A program made the translations under genes and the position numbers. Below are positions 6,752-15,300 of a DNA stretch of 35,201 nt, one piece after another. Within the stretch, counting starts at the first letter, position 1. Every line of letters starts with the position of its first letter. Source of the DNA: UBA12088 sp964568345 (lineage in GTDB: Bacteria; Patescibacteriota; Minisyncoccia; Phycocordibacterales; UBA12088); the NCBI GenBank assembly GCA_964568345.1, contig CAZMPG010000008.1, positions 1-35,201 on the forward strand, given 5' to 3'. Under the pieces are notes generated by a model. The model saw only the letters and a list, made by a program, of their open reading frames with translations. It did not search any database and was not told where the DNA came from.

Positions 6752-6760
6752 TTATCCACA
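6752..6760 (+). promoter_or_regulatory. Perfect DnaA-box-like nonamer
   Basis: TTATCCACA at 6752-6760 equals the classical DnaA-box consensus. It lies in the divergent intergenic region between zwf and the small heat shock gene. Only one copy is present and there is no AT-rich unwinding region, so it is not an origin. It may be a DnaA-responsive operator or chance. A one-mismatch relative (CTATCCACA) occurs at 9255-9263. Confidence 0.35.
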
Positions 6761-6799
6761 CCTAACCATCCCCGTGCGGCATGGCTTCCGTGCGAGTAA

Positions 6800-6808
6800 T
6801 GGTATACT
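6800..6808 (+). promoter_or_regulatory. Extended -10 promoter of the small heat shock gene
   Basis: TGG followed by TATACT (6803-6808) is a strong extended -10; no good -35 is visible. Transcription would start near 6815, leaving a leader of about 75 nt before the ATG at 6890. Confidence 0.55.
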
Positions 6809-6889
6809 AGTCATGTTAGTAGGGTGGTGTGCAGCGACTACTTCGTGTGTCCTCGCCTGGTCGTTTTGTTGTTTTATATGGGAACCTTT

Positions 6890-7366
6890 ATGGACAAGCT
6901 CAAGGGAAAGGGTCTGGTAGACAAGAATGGTGTGCCGACTTCGGGCATGCCGGCGCCGACCTCGGGCGCGCAGGAGGTGGTGCCAAACCACGCGCTCCAG
7001 CTCCCCGTTGACGTGTTCCAGTCCGACGACGAGATCGTGATCTATGCGCAGCTCGCGGGCATGGACATGCAGACACTCGACGTGTCCATTTCCGGAGAGA
7101 ACGACGTCGTGTCCATCCAAGGGTCGGCGCTCCGTCCGGAGCGCATGATGTACGAGTCGCATGCGTCTCAGAACGGCGAATTCACCTTCGAGGAATGCCA
7201 CTGGGGTGACTTCTACCGTCAGATAATTCTCCCCGACCAGATAGACCCAGAGCATGCGGAGGCGAAGACCAAGGACGGGGTGCTCGCGCTGCGGCTCCCG
7301 CTCCTCAACCGGAAAGCGAAGGGCTTGCGGCTCAATGTCGTCCGCGTAGACCACGGCGAAGGGTGA
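6890..7366 (+). CDS. Small heat shock protein, Hsp20/alpha-crystallin family
   Basis: The 158-residue protein contains an alpha-crystallin domain at about residues 37-150. It begins with LPVDVFQSDDEIVIYAQLAGM, continues with the V-S-I and V-V-S-I-Q-G strand pair, and ends with the conserved A-x-x-K-D-GVLALRLPL signature. A short polar N-terminal arm (1-36, Gly/Pro-rich) and a C-terminal extension flank it, as in ATP-independent holdase chaperones that form oligomers. ATG 6890 (MDKLKGKG) is chosen; an in-frame ATG at 6878 is also possible, while the one at 6824 would add a hydrophobic, Cys-rich stretch atypical of the family. The gene is followed after 19 nt by the cohesin-domain protein, so the two may share a transcript. 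Confidence 0.9.
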   Translation: MDKLKGKGLVDKNGVPTSGMPAPTSGAQEVVPNHALQLPVDVFQSDDEIVIYAQLAGMDMQTLDVSISGENDVVSIQGSALRPERMMYESHASQNGEFTFEECHWGDFYRQIILPDQIDPEHAEAKTKDGVLALRLPLLNRKAKGLRLNVVRVDHGEG

Positions 7367-7385
7367 CGCGCCTCGCTCTCCTGCT

Positions 7386-9014
7386 ATGAGCGAGCATCCC
7401 CCACTCCCCACCGCACGCGCCCCCCATGAGGGCAGAGGCTTTGAGCTGTTTGCGGCCAGCGCCGCATCTCCCCTGGTGCGCGCTTCGTCCGTCCCTCGAT
7501 CCTCGACACCCGCGACTCGTCACTCGCCCCTCTTTCCCCTTTCCCCTTTCCCCTTTTCACCTTCTTTTTTCCTCTTTTTACTTTTCTCTTTCTTCTTTCC
7601 TCTTTTTACTTTTCTCTTTCCTCTCGTTCCACTTGCCCACGCCGCCACGCTCTCCCTCTCGCCCGCGAGCGGGAGCCATGCGGTCGGTGAGCCGTTCGTG
7701 GTGCGTGTCATGGTGGACAGTGCCGGGCAGGGGGTCAACACCGGGGAGGGTACCCTCTCGTACGACACCGCGCACCTCACCGCGGTGTCGGTGTCGAAGG
7801 ATGGCTCACCCTTCAACCTCTGGGTGACCGAGCCAGCCATCAGTGCAAGCGCCGGCACCATCACCTTCGCCGGCGGGGGGACGACCGCGCTTGCGGGGAC
7901 GAAAGCCGTCGTGAACATTACCTTCAAGGGTAAGGCAGAGGGAGCTGCGGAGGTGAAGGTGACAAAAGCATCGCTCCTCGCGGGGGCGGGGCAGAGCGTA
8001 CTCACCGGCTCAACGGGAGCGTCGTTCACCATCACCCCCGCCGCGGCGAAACCGCCTCCCGCAGCGCCGCCCGCAAAGCCCGAGCGGAGCGTCAACATAC
8101 CGGTACCCGATGCGCCGGTTTTGAAGAGTGCGACGCACCCCGACCAGACCCTCTGGTACCATGAGCAGCACGCGAAGGTGATGTGGGACATACCGTATGG
8201 CGTACTCGGGCTCAAGCTCGGCTTCGGGAGCTCGAGCGACACGGTTGCAAGCGAGCTCCATGAGCCGCCCATTTCCGAGTGGAACAAAGAGGGGCTCACC
8301 GAAGGTGCATGGTACCTCGTCGCGCAGTACCGCAACCGTGGCGGGTGGGGCAGCTCAACCTCCTACGCACTCCACGTGGACGCGACGCCGCCGGAGGATT
8401 TCACCGTCTCCGCAATCGGGGGAGACCTCACCGCGCAGGTGCGCTTCGAGGCGCACGATGCCCTCTCGGGGATAGCGCTCTACCGCATCGGCGTGGATGC
8501 GGCGCGGAGCAGGGACATACAGGAGGGCGAGCTCTCTGGTGGCGGGTATACGCTTACAAACCTCGACCCCGGCGACCACACGATCAAGGTTGTTGCGGTA
8601 GACCGTGCGGGGAATGAGCGGGAGGAGTCGGCATCGGTCACGGTGACTGGCACGAAGCCCGTCGAAGCGAGCGCGCAGCCGGTCACGACCTCCGGCTTCG
8701 GGGCTATCTACTGGGTGTCGCTCCTCTTCATGGCGGCGCTCGCGGTCGTCGTGACACTCCTTGTGCAGGAGCGGCGGGCCTTCCACGAGGAGAAGGAGCA
8801 TATCAAGCGGGAGACGATGGAGGCGGGCGACAAGCTCATCAACATTTTCGGCGTACTGCGCGACGAGATCGAGGAAAAGGTGCTCGAGCTTTCCCATAAA
8901 CCGAACATGACCGACAACGAGCGTGCTATCCTCGAGGGCCTCAAGGATGCCCTCGACATCTCCGAAGAGCTTCTCGACAAGGAGATCGAGGACGTCCGCA
9001 AGCTCCTGAAGTAG
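7386..9014 (+). CDS. Membrane-anchored surface protein with a cohesin-like domain, Ig-like domain and cytoplasmic tail
   Basis: The 542-residue frame has a Phe/Leu/Pro-rich hydrophobic segment at 48-83 ending in PLAHA|ATLS, a good signal peptidase site near residue 86. Residues 88-218 match the cohesin fold: GEPFVVRVMVDSAGQGVNTG, EGTLSYDTAHL, then GTITFAGGG and an AVVNITFKGKAEG strand. A Pro/Ala linker (218-240) leads to an Ig/FN3-like domain (244-425) with the ATHPDQTLWYHE motif common in CPR surface proteins, followed by a membrane helix (439-460) and a charged helical cytoplasmic tail (461-542). The start is uncertain: residues 1-47 are low-complexity, and a GTG at 7476 is an alternative. 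Cohesins bind dockerins in cellulosomes, but many non-cellulosomal relatives exist. The ligand is unknown; a dockerin/TSP3-like repeat is encoded at 32004-32141. Confidence 0.82.
   Translation: MSEHPPLPTARAPHEGRGFELFAASAASPLVRASSVPRSSTPATRHSPLFPLSPFPFSPSFFLFLLFSFFFPLFTFLFPLVPLAHAATLSLSPASGSHAVGEPFVVRVMVDSAGQGVNTGEGTLSYDTAHLTAVSVSKDGSPFNLWVTEPAISASAGTITFAGGGTTALAGTKAVVNITFKGKAEGAAEVKVTKASLLAGAGQSVLTGSTGASFTITPAAAKPPPAAPPAKPERSVNIPVPDAPVLKSATHPDQTLWYHEQHAKVMWDIPYGVLGLKLGFGSSSDTVASELHEPPISEWNKEGLTEGAWYLVAQYRNRGGWGSSTSYALHVDATPPEDFTVSAIGGDLTAQVRFEAHDALSGIALYRIGVDAARSRDIQEGELSGGGYTLTNLDPGDHTIKVVAVDRAGNEREESASVTVTGTKPVEASAQPVTTSGFGAIYWVSLLFMAALAVVVTLLVQERRAFHEEKEHIKRETMEAGDKLINIFGVLRDEIEEKVLELSHKPNMTDNERAILEGLKDALDISEELLDKEIEDVRKLLK
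7569..7620 (+). repeat. 24-bp direct repeat within a polypyrimidine tract
   Basis: Two identical 24-nt copies (7569-7592 and 7597-7620) are offset by 28 nt within an almost purely pyrimidine stretch from about 7528 to 7635. The tract encodes the hydrophobic core of the signal peptide, so each copy is read in a different frame relative to the repeat unit (28 is not a multiple of 3). This suggests slippage or local duplication that kept a hydrophobic coding potential. Confidence 0.7.
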
Positions 9015-9345
9015 TGCGCTATTCCGCACCCCGCATCCTTGTGTGCGGTGGAGAAGTGTTGTGTGGTAAAGCACTCAGTGCTGTGGGTGGTGTGTGGGGC
9101 ACGTGCGTACGCGCTACGGGGCGTACCACATCGAGGCAGTGGAGCCCCGTAGGGTCAACACGAAACACGTGGCTAGGGGCACGGTGTCGCGCTACGTGGC
9201 CTACTGCACGCATCTACCTGTCTCGGCACTTTTTTCACCGCACATCACGCTACGCTATCCACAGAATCGCCTGGAGGTACGCCACAAAGCAGGGATAGTG
9301 CCACCCGTACATGCGATACTAGAGCTACCTTCCTCCTCGTGAGGA
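9015..9345 (+). other. 331-nt intergenic region with competing hairpins ahead of the giant gene
   Basis: No credible ORF is present. The strongest structure is a perfect 9-bp stem CTACGGGGC/GCCCCGTAG (9114-9122 with 9144-9152). It overlaps a second stem GTACGC/GCGTAC (9107-9112 with 9121-9126), so the two cannot form together. A small AGCAC/GTGCT hairpin lies at 9070-9082. A T6 run at 9230-9235 follows a loose stem (GTGTCG/CGGCAC with a 34-nt loop) and might be a weak terminator for the cohesin gene. The proposed promoter of the giant gene is at 9312-9320. The region may hold an unrecognised RNA. Confidence 0.45.
9312..9320 (+). promoter_or_regulatory. Extended -10 promoter of the giant gene
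   Basis: TGC followed by GATACT (9315-9320) is an extended -10 without a clear -35. The 14 nt ATACTAGAGCTACC (9316-9329) recur with one mismatch before the surface-protein gene at 30192. A hairpin TCCTC/GAGGA (9331-9345) lies right before the first ATG and may mask the purine-rich ribosome binding sequence. Confidence 0.5.
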
Positions 9346-12300
9346 ATGTTGGGGTGTAGCATGCAGCACAAGCGTCAATTCATGCGGCTCTGGACCATCG
9401 GCAGCTGGGTAACTGCCCTTGGCTGTATCGTGGCGGTAGCGGTGTATGCGATGGGTGACGAGCAGCTCATCCACGTCTTCCCGACTTCGGTCGCGGGCGA
9501 GGGGTGGATCAAGACCCCCCAGGCGCTCGAGCAGCAGCTCTCCGGCAGTGCGCTCCTCGAAGACTTCAGTGTGGCAAATAGTGCGGTGATACGCTTTGCT
9601 GCCGACGGCACGGATGCACGTACGGGCGGTGCCCCGGTAGGTACTGAGTCAGGACGTGGCATGGGTACGTCCGCGGAGGAAACACCCGAGGGTGAGGCGT
9701 CGAGTACGGACGCCTCTACTGACACGGTGCCTGCAGATGCTGCGGGTGACGCACTGGATGAGGCAGCAGCCCCTGCGGACGGGGCGAGCGAAAGCGAGGA
9801 CCCTACCGACAGTGTGGGCGCTGATGCAAACCCCTCGGTAGACGATGTGGCGCCGTCTACTTCAGCAGCCTCCCCCCACGTGCCTCTTGCCGATGCGACA
9901 CCGCTCTCGTACGGCGCCGCCGTGGTGCGGAGCCTCATCGCACCCCCTGCCCTTGCGGCAGCAGGGGTTTCGGCAGATGACTTCGGTGATCAGGGGTCGT
10001 GGGGGAGCAGTACCGCCGCGGTCGGCGCTCTGGCCACCCCGGCGTCGTCTGCAGTAGATGAAGCAGGGGACGATGTGCGGGTGTGCTCCGTGCTCGGCAC
10101 AAGCTGCAACACGGTGACCTTTAACGGTTTCGATATTGGGAGCGTGCTCTCCGACCATGCGGTCATCGGCTACACGCTCCGGCTCTCGCTCGCGGCGCGT
10201 GTCGAGGGGGAGAGCGTCGCTGCCGATAAGCTCGTCGTGCGGTACTTCGCCTTCGGAAGGTGGCACCTCGCGGGCGAGGTAGCACTCGACCACTCCCGGT
10301 CGAACTACGACGACGGTGGGCACCTTGCCTTTTTGCTCCCCGACCTTGTGTCGTGGGACGCACTCCGTGACTTCTCGGTCGAGGTAGAGTACGTGCGGCA
10401 GGGTACCGCGGAGACGGAGGCATTTCTCGACAGTGCGTGGGTGGATGTTGTGTATGAAGCAAGTGCGGATGAATCTGCGCCAGAAGCAAGCAACATCATG
10501 ACCGAGCTTGCGGTGCTTGAAGATTCGCTCCGCCCCGACCTTCTCGTCTCCGGTGAGCAGCGTGTCGAGCTCACGAACATGGACGCCGCGCAGGGCGACC
10601 TCGTCGTACGGAGCGATAGAGCGGTGTACGACGGCCTCACCGCGGCGCGTGCGTACGTCGCCGTGACCAATACCACTGACCACGACGATACGGTCACCCT
10701 CACCGTGCATCTCGACCCCTCTGCAGCGGTGACCCGTATGGCGGAGCGCGTGAAGCGTGTGCCGCGGGGAAATGCGGTGCCGACGTTCCGTGAGGTTGCG
10801 TACTTCTGTGAGGGTGGGTGGCGTGAGGGGGTGGAGCGCGGTGGGGTTGGTGCAGGAGAGAGCGGTGTGGGTAGTGACGAGGCCTCGCCCGTGGGATCCG
10901 AACCGGACGATGGCGAGGCGCCACTTCCGGAAGGCAGTGCTACCGATGGGTCACTCGCAGCAACACCCACTGCTGCCGTCGCCTCGGATGATGCATCCTC
11001 CTCGTCGCCTCTACCCCCCACACCTCACCCTCTACCCTCTACCTTCCCCACGTACACCTGTGCTTTGACCGGTGAGGTCGAGGCCTGCACCTCGTTCAAC
11101 GACGATGAGACGAACTGCATCGTCGGCAATGAGCGGGTGAGTGTCGAGGAGGGGGTGCGGTACGAGGATGCGTGGCGGGAAGTGGCGCTCGAAGACGTGT
11201 CGGGAGAAGAGCGCGAAGGCCCCGGCATACTTGCACGCCTCTTGGGAAGCACGACCACTACCCCCGTGTCACCCCTTGCCAGGACGCAACGCACTGCGGA
11301 TGTCATATCGCTTGCTCCGCACGAGACACGGTACCTGGAGCTCGATCTCTCGTTCCCCGTGCAGCGTGCGGGCGAACTCCTGCTTACGATCGAAGGCGAC
11401 GAGGCGAACGCCGAGCAGCGCCTCTGGTGGCGGAGCGGGTTTACCCACCGAGCTCCAGTCACACTCGTACCCCATGCCGATCCTGCGTCCGGCGTGCCGA
11501 CGCTCTACGAGATCGAGCTTGGCCGTGAAGCGGCGGATCTCTTCAGTGTGGCGCGTAGTGACGGGAGCGACGTGTACTTCTACGACCCCGTAACGCGCCG
11601 TGAGCTGCCGGTGAAGGAGCTCGCATACCGGTACGTGGACCAGTACGCGCACTACGCGATCGAGTTTGCCGAACCGATCGGCAGCTCGACGCGCGAGCTC
11701 TATGCGTACGTCGGAAATGCGCACGTGCCTGTTAGCGATCGTGCTGCGGCACCTAGCCTTACCCCTGAACCGATCGAGTACGTGGGGTTTACCGGCGTCG
11801 AGAACGGAGCGGTGGTGACGGTTGAGAGCGCTCGAAGTGGTAATGCGATCCACACCATGGATGCTGGCGAGGATGAGCAGCTTGATCTCGGCGAGCGACG
11901 CGATGTGTTCCTTGCGGACAGCGAAGCGCGCATCGCGGCACGCGGTCCGCTCATCGTGTCGCTTGCCGACTCGGAGGAGCTCGCGCGTACGCTTACGGTG
12001 GCGGCACGCACCGACCTCCACACCAGCATGGTACCCGCTCCTCGTGGAGCGCGGGAGCAGTACCTCGTCGAACGGTACCACCTGGCATCGAGCACCGTGA
12101 CGATCGGCGCTCTCGAAGAGCTTCCCCTACCGGCGATCGGGGTGCTTGCCACGCACGAGCTGCCCCAGAACGGTACGCAGTACGTGCGGCACCTCCGCGA
12201 GCCGCAGTTCCATGCGTTTCGTGAGGCGCTCCGAGATTTTGAGCTCGGGGAGCAGCCGGAGTTTTCACTGAGTTACCACCCGCAGAAGAGTGCGGTCCGG

Positions 12301-15300
12301 CGCTTCCTCCAGGGCCTCTTCCGCGACCACCTCACGACGCTCGGCCAGGTGCGGCTCTTGCGTGCAGGTGAGCCCGTGCCGGATGTGCGCTTTGCAGCTA
12401 CGACGACTGCGGAGGGTGCGTGGACGGTGCGCATGGTGGAGGCGCCACGTACGATTGCGCCGGGTACGTACACGCTTGAGCTCACCGTTGATGAGCTCGG
12501 CACCCCGCGCACCGACTCCTTTGACTTCTACTGGGGTGTGCTGGCAATCAATACGCCGCAAGCGACGTACGCGCCGGGGAGCGACGTCGAGCTCGACATC
12601 GCAGCGCTCGACGACCGCGGCGATACGATCTGCGATGCAGAACTCCGGCTCACGGTGGCCGACCCTGCGGGAGCTTTGTTTGAGGTACCCGTCGAACCGC
12701 AGGATACGTGCGCCAACAACAACGTGACCGACGAGTCAGACTACCGCGCACACTACCGTCCGACCGATCAGGGGACGTACAACGTGACCGTCACGCACGT
12801 GAATGCGGCGGGGGAGGTGGTGCACCGCGTCACCGACGCATTCGACGTGCGTGAGAGCGTGCCGTACGTGATCCGCCGCAGCGGCGCAACGCGCATTTGG
12901 CCGCGCGCGTCCTACGTGATGACGCTTGAGCTCACGGCGACCGAGGATGTGCGCGGGCAGCTTGTCGAAGCGGTGCCGGGCGACTTCTCACTACTCGACA
13001 CCGGCGGAGCGGCGACCGATAGCTGGGGGAATGCGACACGGCTCATCTGGGACCTCGACCTCCTTGCCGGGGAGACGCAGACCGTCTCGTACGTGTATGA
13101 TGCGCCAGACATTTCACCGCGGCTCTACCTCCTCGGACCGGCGGAGGTGCGCACTGGTAATGGATCGCCGTTTGTCGAGGGGCGGCAGTGGCAGCTCGCT
13201 TCCGACGCCGCGGGTAGCATGCTCCTCTACTGGGACGGGACGACGATCCCCACGGGCTGGACGTGTGTCTCGTGCATCTCTGGTGACCCGTTCTACCAGC
13301 GCTTTATCATGGGCTCCTCGTCCGCAGGTACCAATGGTGGCGCAGCGACGCACACGCACACCCTCAACGGGGCGGTCGGCGCGGAGTCCGCGGCGGCAAC
13401 CGGCGGCAACGGCGGCAATGCGGTGGCGACTGCGGCACACACCCACACGTACGCCCCCGCAGCTCCCTCTTCCGAGAGCAACCTTCCGCCGTACCGGCAG
13501 CTCGTCGTCATTCAGTACAATTCTGCGGGCGATCCCCCTTCGATCCCGGCAGGTGCCATCGGTATGTTCGATATCGCCTCCTCATCGCTCCCCGCGGGCT
13601 GGAATCGGTACACGCCGGAAGACGGGTACTTCATCCGGAGCGAGAGCACGAGCACGGTCGGCACTGCCGCCGGCTCCTCGACCCATGCGCACAACCTTCC
13701 CAGTGGCACCACCGCAAACTTCAACGGCTCGATCAACCGCGCCAACGGCGCTACGGTCGGCGGCGCAAGCCCCCACGAGCACAGTGTACCTGCTGCAAGC
13801 TCCTCGTACGTGAGCATCGTACCGCCGTACCGTGAAGCGCTCCTCGCAAAGCTCGCTGCAACGTCCACACCACCAAACGACCTCATTGCGGCGTGGAGCG
13901 ATACGCCTCCGGCAAACTATACGACCGTGTCGAGCTCGAGCGAGCCATTTGCTGACCGTTTCGTGCGTGCGTCAACGACGTACGGCGATTCGGGTGGTGC
14001 GACGACCCACACGCACGTGAATGTGGTCGTGACTTCCGGCACCCAGAGCGCACAGGTGACCCGCGGGGCCGGTGGGCAATCAGGCAACCACACACACCAG
14101 GTAACCCTTTCGTTCTCGACCGATGCACACCTGCCGCCCTACCGAACCGCTATTTTCGGGAAGCGCAACAGCGGCTCGCCGCCCTCGGGAGCGACGCTCC
14201 ACGACATACCGTTCGACAATGAGCGAACAGGCAGCTCCTCGCCCGTCTTCGAGTTTACCGCCGACGACCCCGACGGCGTCGAGAGTCTCACGTACGAGTT
14301 CTCGTGGTCGTCTGACCCGACCTTCACCGCTTCGACGACCAGGTCGTCTGCCGACGAATCCGGCTGCTCGCCGAATTGTTTCCAGAACCTCGCGTCCCCC
14401 GGTGACTTTTCACCGTTCAACGACAACGAGCGTATTCGTTTCAGTATCCAGAGCACGCTCACGACCGGTACGACGTACTACTGGCGGGTGCGGTCAAAAG
14501 ACGGCGGGGCATCGTTCGGCGCATGGACCGCTGCGCGGAGCTTCACGTACGTTGCGGGTACCAACCCATCGCAGTGGTTCCAGAGTGAGGATGCGCAGTT
14601 CGACACGGGAGTACTCACGAGCACCGAGACGTTTGGTGACGGCGCGGTGCGTATCTCGACCGCGCCGCCCTCTGGAGCAATGATCGCCTATGGCGAGGAT
14701 GTGCAGCAGGTGCCGCGGTACCGGATCTGGACGGGGAGCTCGTGGGGGAGCGAACAGACCGATGCGCAGAATGTCGGCGGCACGATCAACTGGACGGTGC
14801 TCAAAGCGGCGACGACCCGCAATGAGTATGTGCTCGGTACCCAAGACACCGGCGCTGATGTGAACGTACAGGTGTACCAGAGTGGTGCGTGGACCGACCT
14901 CCTTGAGCTGACGCAGACCGTTGCGAACGCAGATTACCGTGGTTTCGATATTGCCTACGAGACGCAGTCCGGCCGCGCGATGGTGGTCTACTGCGACGGC
15001 GATAGCGACCCGAGCTACCGCACGTACGATGGGTCCGATTGGAGCTCGCCCGGCACGGTTGACCTCGGCTTCTCGCAGAACTGCGAATGGGTGAAGCTCG
15101 CAAGCGATCCCACCTCGAACGAGATCATCCTCGTTGCGCGCGCAAACGTCGCGCAAGCGGGTACCGACTACGAGGTGCAGGTGTGGGATGGGGTGAGCAC
15201 GTGGGGTAACACGCTCACGCTCGGCGCGGGCGATGAGGGTCAGAACGAGGGCATTGCGGTCGCGTACGAGGAGTCGGGGAACCAGGCGGTTGTCGTCGTC

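Noticed and set aside
6752..6760. Replication origin at the DnaA-box-like nonamer
   Set aside because: Only one box, no cluster, no AT-rich unwinding region, and no dnaA, dnaN or gyr genes nearby.
9014..9298. Small ORF of 94 codons in the gap before the giant gene
   Set aside because: No ribosome binding site, no promoter and an Arg/Thr/Cys-rich composition; the hairpins in the region do not fit a coding role.
13213..14175. Prophage remnant suggested by collar-like domains
   Set aside because: The modules are inside one continuous bacterial surface protein frame with an N-terminal membrane anchor, and no other phage genes are nearby.
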